Source: Alphaproteobacteria bacterium | Lineage (GTDB): Bacteria; Myxococcota_A; UBA796; UBA2385 | Direction: 5' to 3' | DNA: 64,000 bases | Assembly (NCBI GenBank): GCA_020632755.1 | Contig: JACKEY010000004.1 | Coordinates: 372,001 to 436,000, forward strand | Part shown: piece after piece, positions 50,872 through 59,874 of the stretch | How positions within the stretch are numbered: the stretch's first letter is position 1 | Layout of the letters: each line of letters starts with the position of its first letter | Position numbers and translations under genes: made by a program | The notes under the pieces: generated by a model | Database searches by the model: none | What the model saw: only the letters and a program-made list of their open reading frames with translations | Told to the model about the DNA's origin: nothing

Positions 50872-51812
50872 TCGCGGCCCTTCACCGCGCGGAACAGGCT
50901 CGCCCAGGCCATGCGGCTCAACGGCGGCGTGTGTTCCAGGGCACGGTCGACGGTCAGCAGCAGGCGCCCCAACAGGCGAGAGCGGACGGGCCGCAGCAGG
51001 GGCACCAGGTCCGTGTTGCCCATCAGCGGGTAGGCCAGGAAGCCGAACTGGCGGTAGTCGTCGAGGTGCAGGCCGGCCGCGGCGAGCAGGCTGGTCAGCT
51101 CGGGGCGGTCGAAGCCGTCTTCGTCCGGGTCGTTGCCCTGGAAGGGCGATCGAGCGTACTGCCAGGTGCGCACGGCGCGGGTCAGGGGGTGGTCGTTGGC
51201 CGGCTCCGAGGCGACCAGGACCCCCCCGGGGCGAAGGATGCGGTGGATCTCCGAGAGGATCTCCGGCAGCTCGCGCCGGGCGTGGTGCAGGGCGCCGTGG
51301 ACGAGCACGACGGACGTGCAGGCGTCGGGCAGGGGCACCCTGGCGGCGTTGGCGCAGACCAGGCGGACCCGCGTGTCCCCGCCCACGTGCAGCTCGTGGT
51401 GGGCCTGGGCGACCATCTCGACGTCGATGTCCAGGCCGACGGCGTGGGAGAAGCGCGGGGGCAGGCGTCGGCAGACCTCGGCACCGCCGCACATCAGCTC
51501 GACCAGGGGGCCGTCGATGTGGCGGGGCACCCACTGGAAGAGCCGCCGCACCCACCAGTCGGTGTACATGATGGTCATCGGGGCGTGGCGCCGGGCGCTG
51601 GCGTAGAGCTCGCGGGCCTCGCGCTCCTCCTCGAGGTGGGCGAGGACCTCGTGCCACTCGTCCTCGGGCAGCAGGACGGGGACCTCGGCGCGGGTGGGGA
51701 AGGTCGCCCCACAGGCCGTGCAGCAGAGGCCGTCGTCGTCCCCGGTCAGCGTCCCTCGGCAGGCCGGGCAGACGATGGGCAGCGGGTGGCCCGCGTCGGT
51801 GCGGTCGCGCAT
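50868..51812 (-). CDS. SAM-dependent methyltransferase with N-terminal zinc ribbon
   Basis: A 314-residue class I methyltransferase. The N-terminal zinc ribbon has Cys15, Cys18 and Cys30/31, Cys34 (VCPACRG...CCTACGA), of the Trm112-like kind. The SAM domain has motif I PLVELMCGGAEVCRRL, AVGLDIDVEMVAQAH, a SVVLVHGALHHARRELP motif and ILRPGGVLVASEP. The small-molecule or polymer substrate is not evident. AAGGAG about ten bases upstream supports the ATG. It is on the minus strand, upstream of and not overlapping the membrane protein pair. Confidence 0.85.
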   Translation of the reverse strand: MRDRTDAGHPLPIVCPACRGTLTGDDDGLCCTACGATFPTRAEVPVLLPEDEWHEVLAHLEEEREARELYASARRHAPMTIMYTDWWVRRLFQWVPRHIDGPLVELMCGGAEVCRRLPPRFSHAVGLDIDVEMVAQAHHELHVGGDTRVRLVCANAARVPLPDACTSVVLVHGALHHARRELPEILSEIHRILRPGGVLVASEPANDHPLTRAVRTWQYARSPFQGNDPDEDGFDRPELTSLLAAAGLHLDDYRQFGFLAYPLMGNTDLVPLLRPVRSRLLGRLLLTVDRALEHTPPLSRMAWASLFRAVKGRD

Positions 51813-51878
51813 GCCGGCTGGCTCCTTCCCAGGTGGGTTCCCCGCGGCGACGGCGACGCTACCACGGGCCGTGAACGG

Positions 51879-53759
51879 TCAGCGCGGTCCCGGCGGAGGG
51901 GCGCCGGGGGGCGGCCCGGGGGGGCCCTGTCCCGGCGTGTGGCGGGGCGGCGGGCGCAGCATCGGGGGCTCGAAGGGGACGACGGCCTCGGGCAGGTCGG
52001 CCGCCCGCTGGGGGTCCACCTGCGCCATGTCCCCGTGGCGCCCGCCCTCTCGGACGTAGAGCCGGTAGCAGCGCCCCTCCCACCCCAGGTTCACCTCGGC
52101 CACCTGGCGCCAGTCCTCGGCCGCCTCCAGGCTCCGAAGGCGGCTGCCCCAGGGCAGGTCGGGGTCGGGCGTGCAGGGCTTCGGTGGCGGCCGCACGGTG
52201 CGCGCCGGCTGCTCGACGCCAAAGGAGGCCGACGGCCACGCCGCCGGCTGCTGCAGGGCGATGAAGGCCGCCGACGCACCGGCGACGGGCTGACCGGGCG
52301 CCTGGAGGCACAGCCCTTCCTCCCAGGCCCAGAGCTGCCAGGCGACCGCGGCCGATGTGCCGACCCAGGCCTCGACGCCATCGAGGGCGGGGCAGGTGCT
52401 GTCGAGCACGTCGGCCAGCCAGGCGATCTCCTGCGGGGCGCGGTCGGGGGGCACCGGGCCCACCGGCAGGACGGGCCCCGGGGGAGAGGTCGCGGCGCGG
52501 GCCGCCATGTGGGCGCTCACGTCGGTGGTGGTCAGCGACCACCAGGTCGCTGCGGCGCGGCCGTAGAGCAGCGCGCCCGCCAGCACGGCCAGGCCGGGCA
52601 CCAGCCAGCGGGTCGGACCCTCCGCGCGCCGCAGCCGGGCCACCGCCGCCAGGCCCAGGGCGGGCCAGGCCGCCAGGAAGAGGAGCAGGTAGTAGACGTA
52701 GTAGGTCTGCTTCTTCGTGATGAGGCTCAGCACCACGAAGGGCACCACGGCGCCGACCGCCTCGGCCCGGCCCATGCCCCTGCCGAAGACGGCCACCGCC
52801 AGCAGCCCTGCCGCACCGGCCGCCAGGCCGATCCAGCCCACGTCGGCGTCGCCCAGGGTGGTCACGTACTCGAGCGCCATGGTCGCGAAGGGCACGTCGC
52901 CCAGGAACTCCGTGTAGGCCTGGACGTGGCCCTGGCCGGGCACCCACCAGGTGGGCCGGTAGCCCAGCTCGCTGAGGATGTAGCCGGCGTGGTAGACGAG
53001 CTCGCCCCGCACCCAGTGCAGCCAGACCGCGGCGCCACCCCCCAGCACCACCAGGACCACGGTGCCCGCCGCCACCTTGCCGCGATGGACCCGTTCCCCC
53101 CACGCGTCCCGGCCGAGCACCAGCCCGCGCAGCACGGCCGGCAGCCCCAGGGCGCCGCACCACAGTCCGAAGAGCACGTCGTCGGTCACCATGTTGCTGG
53201 CCAGGATGCCTGTGACGATGGGCGGCACCAGCGCCAGGACCCAGCCGGGGCGACTCAGGCTGCGGCTCTTCAGCAGCATCCACCAGACGCTCGCCAGCAG
53301 CCACAGCTGCAGGGGGTAGGGCGTCATGCGCCGGGCCGTCGACATGGCGCCCGGGGTCGTGGGCAACAGCACGGCGGCCAGCAGGCCGGCCCAGGGTCCG
53401 GCGACCGCGCGGACCGCCAGGAACAGGGCGATCTGCGCGAAGAGGAACTCGATGCCCTGCACCTGGAAGATCGCGTCCACGTCGCTGGTGACCCAGGCGT
53501 GCCACAGGGTGATCGGGATGGTCTGCACGCCGGGCATGAGCGTGCGCTGCACGTTGTCGAAGAGCTCGCCGCCGGCCTGCCGCATGGCGATCTGCGTCGT
53601 GAGCCCGGCGGTCATGTCGCAGCAGACCGCGCCGCCGGGGGTGCCGTCGCGCATCATCCAGTACGTGTGGCCCCAGGCGTTCCAGGCCAGCAGACCGACC
53701 AGGAGCAGGTAGGGCAATGCCTTCCGCAGCCGGTCGAGGGTGGGGGGAGGCGCGCTCAC
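51879..53759 (-). CDS. Polytopic membrane protein, GT-C/YfhO-like, second of a coupled pair
   Basis: A 626-residue membrane protein with about 11 helices and a soluble C-terminal domain of 200 residues ending in a Pro/Gly-rich tail. The first extracytoplasmic loop carries WMMRDGTPGGAVCCDMTAG, and a later KKQTYYVYYLLLF helix is characteristic of polyprenyl-sugar glycosyltransferase-like proteins. No catalytic residues were assigned. The GTG start overlaps the upstream gene's TGA (GTGA), with GGAGACGCC before it. It probably forms a unit with that paralogous-looking protein. Confidence 0.68.
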   Translation of the reverse strand: MSAPPPTLDRLRKALPYLLLVGLLAWNAWGHTYWMMRDGTPGGAVCCDMTAGLTTQIAMRQAGGELFDNVQRTLMPGVQTIPITLWHAWVTSDVDAIFQVQGIEFLFAQIALFLAVRAVAGPWAGLLAAVLLPTTPGAMSTARRMTPYPLQLWLLASVWWMLLKSRSLSRPGWVLALVPPIVTGILASNMVTDDVLFGLWCGALGLPAVLRGLVLGRDAWGERVHRGKVAAGTVVLVVLGGGAAVWLHWVRGELVYHAGYILSELGYRPTWWVPGQGHVQAYTEFLGDVPFATMALEYVTTLGDADVGWIGLAAGAAGLLAVAVFGRGMGRAEAVGAVVPFVVLSLITKKQTYYVYYLLLFLAAWPALGLAAVARLRRAEGPTRWLVPGLAVLAGALLYGRAAATWWSLTTTDVSAHMAARAATSPPGPVLPVGPVPPDRAPQEIAWLADVLDSTCPALDGVEAWVGTSAAVAWQLWAWEEGLCLQAPGQPVAGASAAFIALQQPAAWPSASFGVEQPARTVRPPPKPCTPDPDLPWGSRLRSLEAAEDWRQVAEVNLGWEGRCYRLYVREGGRHGDMAQVDPQRAADLPEAVVPFEPPMLRPPPRHTPGQGPPGPPPGAPPPGPR

Positions 53760-55453
53760 GGCGTCTCCGGGTCGAGGCGCCACAGCCGCAGCGGGCCCTC
53801 GGTCCGGTCGGGCGGGCCCAGCACGTCGGTGAGGGCCTGCTCCAGCGCCGCGCTGCAGGCGGACGGCGAGGGGAGGGGAGCGCGATCGCAGCGGCTCCGG
53901 TCCAGCAGCACCCAGCGCAGTCCGGTCGCACGAACGGCCCGCAGGGAGGGGGCCGGGGTGCTGGTGTTGCCGTGGCCCATGGCCGTCAGCCAGGTCAGGG
54001 CCTGCAGGTGGCGATTGGTCGAGATCGGCTCGCGCATGGTGGGGTTGAGGGGGTTGAGCTGCACGAAGTGGTCGGTCTCGATGGCGACCGCCAGCTGCTC
54101 GTACACGTCGAAGGGCAGGTTCGCGCCGGGGCCCGACACGTCCGCGAGCAGCGCCGCGGCAGGGGGCGGGGTGTACTGCTGCCAGTAGTCGGGGCGGTCG
54201 AGCTGCAGCTGGTAGAGGAGTGAGCCGGCGTGCCCGGCCGCCAGCGCGCCGAGCACCAGGGCGACGCCCCCGACGGGCCTCCACCAGCGCCACGCCGCCT
54301 CGGCGGACGCCCCGGCCAGCCCGGCCCCCAGGGCGCACCCCAAGGCCATCAGGCGGCCCCAGTCGTGCAGCGGGTCCAGTCGACACCACAGCCGGGCGGT
54401 GGAGGGGATCACGTCGCTGAGCAGCTGGCCGGCCTGTTCGAGGTTGCAGGGGCCCTGTGCCAGGGCGAAGGCCCCGGCGCACCAGGCGCCCGCAGCGACC
54501 CGCCGCCCCCAGCCCTCCCCGGGGAAGAGCGCGAGGGCGAGCACCGCGAAGGCCGAGCCCGCGCCCCAGGGGGACAAGGGCCTCAGCTCGTTGGCCGGCG
54601 GCACCCACAGCCAGAGCTGATCGGCCGGGATGTACCAGTTCATCAGGGGGCACCGTGCCTGCGCGCAGGTCGCCAGCTTCTCGTCGGTGTAGCCGGCGAT
54701 CACCGACAGGTCGGGCCAGGCGAGGAGCAGCGCCACCCCGATGACGGCCGCCACGACGACGAGGGTGTGCCGCGGCCGCTGGCGCAGCGGCCCCAGTCCG
54801 ACGACCGCAGCGAAGGGCACGCTGAGCACCGCGAAGGGCGGGTAGGCCAGCAGCGCGACGGCGGCGGCGAGCGCCACCGCCAGGACGAGGGGCGGCCAGG
54901 CCCAGCCCGGCAGGCGGCGCGCCCGCGCGAGCAGGAGGACGCCGCCGATGGTGGTCGTGGTGGCCCCCAGCCAGGCGCTGTTGAGGTGGCCCACCTGGAT
55001 GTCCCGCCAGGCGCTCGGCACCACCGCCCCCAGGACCACCGCGATCAGGATGCCGCCGTGGCGTGCGCGCATGCCTGCGGCCAGCAGTCCGGCTCCGGCG
55101 CCGTTGACCACGATGATCAGCACGTGGGTCCACTGCATCTGGGCCGGGTACGGCAACAACCAGGCCAGGGGAGCGGCCACCACGGCGTCCATGATCGCCG
55201 GGATCTCTCGCGGCCGGACGACCGGCTCCGGCCAGCTGAAGTCCCGGAAGTCCATGGGCCAGCGCCCGCTGGCGAGTTCGCTGGCGACGTAGTCGTACAG
55301 CCAGTGTCCGTAGATCACGTCGCCGGGCAGGGGCCCTGCGGCGATTCGTCCCGGGTGGGCGACCAGGGGCGTGCAGATCCAGGCCAGCCAGAGCACGGCG
55401 GCGGCCACGGCGAGCACCGTCGGAGCGACACGAAGGAGGTGGTTCTTGCCCAA
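53756..55453 (-). CDS. Polytopic membrane protein, GT-C/YfhO-like, first of a coupled pair
   Basis: About 565 residues with many TM helices. After TM1 comes an acidic, aromatic loop (GPLPGDVIYGHWLYDYVASE), as in GT-C fold enzymes. The C-terminal soluble part (NLPFDVYEQLAVAIETDHFVQ) resembles that of the 61898-63919 protein, suggesting paralogy. The start is TTG at 55453; no ATG/GTG lies upstream in frame, and a GTG 15 codons further in is an alternative. Its last codons overlap the following gene. It is divergent from the LPG-synthase-TM gene. Confidence 0.66.
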   Translation of the reverse strand: MGKNHLLRVAPTVLAVAAAVLWLAWICTPLVAHPGRIAAGPLPGDVIYGHWLYDYVASELASGRWPMDFRDFSWPEPVVRPREIPAIMDAVVAAPLAWLLPYPAQMQWTHVLIIVVNGAGAGLLAAGMRARHGGILIAVVLGAVVPSAWRDIQVGHLNSAWLGATTTTIGGVLLLARARRLPGWAWPPLVLAVALAAAVALLAYPPFAVLSVPFAAVVGLGPLRQRPRHTLVVVAAVIGVALLLAWPDLSVIAGYTDEKLATCAQARCPLMNWYIPADQLWLWVPPANELRPLSPWGAGSAFAVLALALFPGEGWGRRVAAGAWCAGAFALAQGPCNLEQAGQLLSDVIPSTARLWCRLDPLHDWGRLMALGCALGAGLAGASAEAAWRWWRPVGGVALVLGALAAGHAGSLLYQLQLDRPDYWQQYTPPPAAALLADVSGPGANLPFDVYEQLAVAIETDHFVQLNPLNPTMREPISTNRHLQALTWLTAMGHGNTSTPAPSLRAVRATGLRWVLLDRSRCDRAPLPSPSACSAALEQALTDVLGPPDRTEGPLRLWRLDPETP

Positions 55454-55560
55454 GCTGCGCTGCGCTCTCGGGGGCCTTGTGTGGCCAACGGGGATCGGCC
55501 GCGTGGACCGGCAACGAGTATCCTCGCACGCGTCCCCTCCCGTTCCCCCGAGATCCGCGC

Positions 55561-56583
55561 GTGCCGAGCCCTCCCGCGCCTCCGTCGCCGTCTCCCGGGC
55601 CCCGGCGTGGCGCGCGCATCCAACTCCTGCTCCGGGTGGCGGTGAGCCTGGCGGTGGTGCTGTGGTTCCAGGAGCAGATCGAGCTCGGCGCACTCCGCGA
55701 TGCCCTGTCCACGGTGTCGGTGCCGTGGTTCGTCGGGGGCCTGCTCCTGAACACCGTCGCCGCCGGCCTGCACGAGGGTCGCACCTGGCTCTCCCTGCCG
55801 CGACCGCGCCCCCGCATCCTGCCGGTGCTCGACGCCTGCTTCGCGGGGGGATTGATCAACCTCTTCGTCCCCATGCGCGGCGGCGACGTCGCCACGGTGG
55901 TGCTGCTGCGGCGCAGCCTGGGCGTGTCGCTGCCGGTCGGCGCGGCGGCCATCGGGCTGTGCAACCTGCTCGAGATGCTGGTGTTCGCCCTGGGACTCCC
56001 CGTGCTCGTGGTGGTGGGCCTCGAGCCCCTGGGGCGCCTCCTCGGGGAGACCACCGTGCTGCGCGTCTCCCTCGGCGTCGCCGGGGTGGCGGTGGCGGCG
56101 GCGGCCGGCACCGCGGGGGCGGTGGTCGCCGGGCGGTGGATGGCCGCCCGGCCGGGGGTCTTCGGCCGCGCGGGTGGAGTCGTGGCGGCGGTGCTCGGCA
56201 CCATCGCAGGCGCCCTCTCCACCCCCCGGGACGTGCTGGGGCACGGCGCGCTGGCGGCGCTCCAGGTCGTGCTGCTCTACCTGGGCTTCATGGCGGCCAT
56301 GCTGTCGGTCGGCATCGGCGGGCCGGAGCTGCCGCTGATGACGGCGTCGCTGGTGGCTGCGAGCGCCCTGGCGTCGCTCCTGGTCCCCAGCTCGTGGGGC
56401 GTCGGTCTCGCGGGCGCTGCGGGCGCGGTCTTCGATGCCTTCGGGCTGCCCCCCGAGCTGGCCCTGAGCTGCGCGGCGGTGCACTGGCTCACCGGGCACG
56501 TGCCGGCGGCTGCCCTGGGTTTCCTCGGCGTGTGGCGGGTGGGCCTGCCGCTGTCGGAGCTGACGGGCCGGGCCCCCGACTGA
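55561..56583 (+). CDS. LPG-synthase-TM-like (UPF0104) flippase-type membrane protein
   Basis: A 340-residue polytopic protein with about eight helices. Its pattern fits the lysylphosphatidylglycerol synthase TM family: VSVPWFVGGLLLNTVAAGLHEGRTW, then FAGGLINLFVPMRGGDVATVVLLRR, which is a strong signature of that family (FVPMRGGD). The family includes lipid flippases and transporters for polyprenyl or glycolipids. The start is GTG at 55561 (ribosome site weak). It is divergent from the GT-C pair and convergent with the SGNH gene. Its role in moving a lipid-linked intermediate for the nearby GT-C proteins is plausible but only positional. Confidence 0.75.
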   Translation: MPSPPAPPSPSPGPRRGARIQLLLRVAVSLAVVLWFQEQIELGALRDALSTVSVPWFVGGLLLNTVAAGLHEGRTWLSLPRPRPRILPVLDACFAGGLINLFVPMRGGDVATVVLLRRSLGVSLPVGAAAIGLCNLLEMLVFALGLPVLVVVGLEPLGRLLGETTVLRVSLGVAGVAVAAAAGTAGAVVAGRWMAARPGVFGRAGGVVAAVLGTIAGALSTPRDVLGHGALAALQVVLLYLGFMAAMLSVGIGGPELPLMTASLVAASALASLLVPSSWGVGLAGAAGAVFDAFGLPPELALSCAAVHWLTGHVPAAALGFLGVWRVGLPLSELTGRAPD

Positions 56584-56624
56584 GCCCCGTCCTGGGGGTC
56601 GGGCGTCCGGAGCCGAGCGCTCAG
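56580..56624. terminator. Weak stop-codon inverted repeat at a convergent junction
   Basis: CTGAGC (56580-56585) pairs with GCTCAG (56619-56624), which span the stops of the flippase-like and SGNH genes. The spacer is 33 bases long, so it is a weak candidate. Confidence 0.2.
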
Positions 56625-57691
56625 AGCTCTTCGCGCAGACGGTCCGCAAGGGCGCGCGTGATCAGCCGGCGGCCCTCCGCGCCGACGTGCACCTCGTCCT
56701 CGAACATCTCGGGGGTGAGACCGATGTCGGCGCCGAGCTCGAAGTGGCGCGCGCCGTAGCGGTCGACGGCCTCGAGCAGACGCGCCCGGTAGGCCCTGCC
56801 ATCCGGCGAGGGGGGCCGCCGCCGGGGGAGCAGGTCCGAGCGAAGGGGCAGGGGCACCAGGATCACGGGGATGCCCCGGGCCTGGGCCCGGGCGAGGAAG
56901 TCGTCGAACCACAGGAAGGTGGCGAGGTCGTCCTGCGACCAGTCCACGGCGTCGTCGGCGGCGGCCCAGCCGAGCCCGGCCGCGGAGACCTCCGCGGGCA
57001 GGGCAGCCCCCTCGGCGACCTCGCGGCCCTGGATGGGCGCACCGGTCGCATCGATGCGGGCGTGGTCCGCGATGTCGGCGGGACCGCCCTCGCCCGGTCC
57101 CGCGTGGGGCCCGCCGACCGGGCCGTCCTCGGGCGGCCGGGCGCCCACCGCGGCCCACAAGGCGTTCGCCAGCCGCTGGCGGTAGCGGTAGGCCTTCGAC
57201 GCCTTGCGCAGCACCAGGTCCGACGCGCACGCCGGGCCCGTGCAGCTGTTCCGCACCAGGAAGGGCATGTCGTCCCAGCCGGCCACGTCCACCGCCTGGC
57301 TCTCCCACGGGGCGAGCACGATGGTGGGGTCGTGGTGCCCGTACGGCACGACGATGGCCCGCACGTCGGCGCCCTCGGGGATCCACTCGTCGACGGTGAG
57401 CGCCCACACCCGGGGGCCCGTGGCGGGCGCCGCCAGGTTCAGCGTGCGGGTGCCGCCGCCCAGCTGGCGCGCCAGCTCGTCGAGGTCGATGGTCTGCTCG
57501 GGCAGGCAGGTCCCCATGACGATGAGCTGGGGCCCGGGCTCCATGGCCTGCGCCCGGTAGGCGCGGGCCTTGAGCAGGGCAGGCACGGGCGCGTCGTAGT
57601 GGCGGGCCACGGCCCACTCCAGGCCGCCCGCGGTGGCGAGGGCGAGGGCCAGCAGGGCCAGGGCGGAGAGGGGGCGCGCTGCGGTGCTCAC
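56621..57691 (-). CDS. SGNH/AlgX-like periplasmic protein coupled to a radical SAM enzyme
   Basis: A 356-residue protein with an N-terminal hydrophobic anchor (PLSALALLALALATAGGLEW). The body is weakly SGNH-like: PQLIVMGTCLPEQTID would be the nucleophile region, but no GDS is visible; later come VPYGHHDPTIVLAP and the terminal EMFEDEVHVGAEGRRLITRALAD, an Asp/His-like pair as in AlgJ/AlgX relatives. It could be an acyltransferase or a binding protein. GTG overlaps the TGA of the radical SAM gene (GTGA). This order, enzyme first then periplasmic partner, suggests a linked pathway. Confidence 0.62.
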   Translation of the reverse strand: MSTAARPLSALALLALALATAGGLEWAVARHYDAPVPALLKARAYRAQAMEPGPQLIVMGTCLPEQTIDLDELARQLGGGTRTLNLAAPATGPRVWALTVDEWIPEGADVRAIVVPYGHHDPTIVLAPWESQAVDVAGWDDMPFLVRNSCTGPACASDLVLRKASKAYRYRQRLANALWAAVGARPPEDGPVGGPHAGPGEGGPADIADHARIDATGAPIQGREVAEGAALPAEVSAAGLGWAAADDAVDWSQDDLATFLWFDDFLARAQARGIPVILVPLPLRSDLLPRRRPPSPDGRAYRARLLEAVDRYGARHFELGADIGLTPEMFEDEVHVGAEGRRLITRALADRLREEL

Positions 57692-59151
57692 GACCGGACC
57701 GAGCGGCGCTGGGCCCAGGAGGAAGCGATGCCGGCGGCGGCCACGACCCCGCGGCGCAGCTGGGCCGGGCGGCGGGCCCGCCCCAGGGCGAACCGCAGGA
57801 AGCGTGGCCGGTAGTAGAAGCGCATGTAGGTCTCGGCGGTCAGCTGGCGGATGCGGGCGTCGTCGAGGTCGGTGTCCAGGCGCTCGACCGGCAGCACGGG
57901 AGTGCCGTGCAGGACGTGGTCCTTCCAGCTGTCCCGCCCCGTGCGGGCCACCAGTTCCTGGTAGATCGGCGTCTTCGGCAGCGGGAAGAGGCTGGAGATC
58001 TGCAGCAGGTCGATGGGGTTGTCGAGCAGCAGGTCGCGGGTGGCCGCGACGGTCTGCTCGGTCTCGCCCGGGTTGCCGATCATCACGAAGGCCAGGACCT
58101 CGAAGCCCTGGTCGTGGGTCGCCCGCAGGACCTGCGACATGCGCTCGTTGCTGCACATGCGCTTGGTCACCCGGCGGCGCAGCGCCTCGTCCCCGGACTC
58201 GAGCCCGTAGAAGATGCGCCGGGCGCCGGCCTTCCACATGGCGGCGAGCATGTCCTCGTCGACCGTGTCGGGGCGGGCCCGCACGCTCCAGGCCACCTTC
58301 TTGTGCAGGCCGCGCCGGATGATCTCCTCGCTGATGGCGTGCACCCGATCGCGGCGCATGGTGAACACCGGGTCGAAGTAGTCCATCTCCCGGATGCCCA
58401 ACTCGTAGTGGGCGCGCTCCATCTCGTCGACGACGGAGAGGGCGGAGCGCTGGCGCAGCTTGTCGTTGCGCAAGATGCAGAAGGTGCAGCCGAAGGGGCA
58501 GCCGAAGTTGCTCATCGCCGACGAGTAGCGGTGCTCGGTCGAGACGATGGAGAAGTAGGCGTCCAGGTCGGTCAGGTGCCGGGCGGGGCCGGGCATGTCG
58601 TCGCCGCTGCGGGGCCTGGGCACCGGCTCGTTGACCTGGACCGTGCCGTCGTCGCGTCGGAACACTGCGCCCGGCAGGCCGTCCAGCGAGCGGCCGGCGT
58701 GGTGGGCCACCAGGACGTCGGCGACGCCGGCGTCGGCGTGGCCGATGAAGCCGAGGTCGATGCACTCGTGGGTCAGCGTCTCGGCCGGGTAGCACTCCAT
58801 GTGGATGCCGCCGACGATGATCGGCACGCCGAGCCGATCCTTGAAGGTCTGCGCCCAGCGCAGGCTGCCGGCCCAGTCGACCGTGGCCAGGGTGAAGCCC
58901 ACGTAGTCGGGCCCCCAGGCGGCCACCCGGCGGGCGGCCTCCTCGACGCCGATGTTGGCGGCGATGCAGTCGACCACCAACACGGTCGCGCCCTCGGCCT
59001 CCAGCGCCCCCGCGACGTAGAGCAGCGACAGGGGAGGCACCTTGCCCAGGTACCGGGCCGTGTCCTGGTAGGACGCGAGCTGCTGCTCCAGGAAGTCGGG
59101 GAACACCAGCGCGATGCGCATTCCCGCGAGCTTGCTCGACTTCCCGGCCAT
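57688..59151 (-). CDS. B12-binding domain radical SAM protein
   Basis: A 487-residue class B radical SAM enzyme. The N-terminal part (about 10-160) resembles cobalamin-binding domains (LVFPDF, VGGIHMECYPAETLTH). The radical SAM centre has the cluster motif CPFGCTFC with Cys218, Cys222 and Cys225, then YFDPVFTMRRDRV and GLESGDEALRRRVTKR, and a C-terminal region (LLQISSLFPLPKTPIYQEL). Members of this group methylate, epimerise or rearrange unusual substrates such as hopanoids, phosphonates or antibiotics. GGAGGGTGGTGGG before the ATG supports the start at 59151; an internal ATG at 59121 has a poorer site. The product is not known. Confidence 0.85.
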   Translation of the reverse strand: MAGKSSKLAGMRIALVFPDFLEQQLASYQDTARYLGKVPPLSLLYVAGALEAEGATVLVVDCIAANIGVEEAARRVAAWGPDYVGFTLATVDWAGSLRWAQTFKDRLGVPIIVGGIHMECYPAETLTHECIDLGFIGHADAGVADVLVAHHAGRSLDGLPGAVFRRDDGTVQVNEPVPRPRSGDDMPGPARHLTDLDAYFSIVSTEHRYSSAMSNFGCPFGCTFCILRNDKLRQRSALSVVDEMERAHYELGIREMDYFDPVFTMRRDRVHAISEEIIRRGLHKKVAWSVRARPDTVDEDMLAAMWKAGARRIFYGLESGDEALRRRVTKRMCSNERMSQVLRATHDQGFEVLAFVMIGNPGETEQTVAATRDLLLDNPIDLLQISSLFPLPKTPIYQELVARTGRDSWKDHVLHGTPVLPVERLDTDLDDARIRQLTAETYMRFYYRPRFLRFALGRARRPAQLRRGVVAAAGIASSWAQRRSVRS

Positions 59152-59217
59152 CCCACCACCCTCCCGACCGGCACTCTATCCCAGGGGTGGCCGGCGATGG
59201 GAGGTCGAGGGACCGTG

Positions 59218-59865
59218 TCAGTCCCAGGTCTCGGGGTCGTCGTCGCCGCCTTCGTCGTCCGGGTCACGCTCGCTGTCGATACACCCCAGCGCGGCGGGAT
59301 CGGTCGATGCCCGCACGCACTCCCGATCCGTGAGCTCGTCGAGGAGCCAACGCTCGGTGAGCGTCATGGACAGGCGGTCGTCGTCCCCCGCCGCCGGAGA
59401 GAAGGTCAGGGTGAGGTCCGGGTCCGCTTCGACCGGGGCGAAGCCCACCTGGTCGGCCGAGAGCTTCACGCGCACTCCGACGCTGACATCGTCCTTGGGC
59501 TCCTTGCCGATGCCGCCGACCGGCGCGGACCACCGGTGCTCGCCGCTGGCCGTGATGCCGCCGGCGTCGGTCGTCAGCTGCCACTCCACGATGCCTGCGA
59601 GCACGATGGGGCACTGCTCCGGGTCGCCGCCGGTCTCCTCGGCGCCCAGGGCGGCGACCTGCGCCTCGACCTGCTCCTCGGCGGCGACCTCCGCCTGGAG
59701 CTCCTCCTGCCACGACAGCTGCGCGGTCCAGCTGCCGACACCGTCGCCGAAGCGCGACGCCGCCGACACGCCCGTCGCCCCCTCCTCCTCCCACTCGAGC
59801 GAGGTGGTGACGTCACAGGGATCGGCGGCGCAGGCCAGCAGCAGCGGGACGACGAGCGGGGTCAT
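59218..59865 (-). CDS. Secreted lipoprotein, unknown function
   Basis: A 215-residue predicted lipoprotein (VVPLLLAC). The mature part is Glu/Gln-rich, with a helical segment (LSWQEELQAEVAAEEQVEAQVAAL) and a C-terminal Asp-rich tail, and has four scattered Cys that could form disulfides. No domain was recognised. It lies upstream of the radical SAM gene (66 nt) and immediately downstream of the MopE/beta-helix gene, on the same strand. Confidence 0.6.
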   Translation of the reverse strand: MTPLVVPLLLACAADPCDVTTSLEWEEEGATGVSAASRFGDGVGSWTAQLSWQEELQAEVAAEEQVEAQVAALGAEETGGDPEQCPIVLAGIVEWQLTTDAGGITASGEHRWSAPVGGIGKEPKDDVSVGVRVKLSADQVGFAPVEADPDLTLTFSPAAGDDDRLSMTLTERWLLDELTDRECVRASTDPAALGCIDSERDPDDEGGDDDPETWD

Positions 59866-59874
59866 CGCCCCAGG

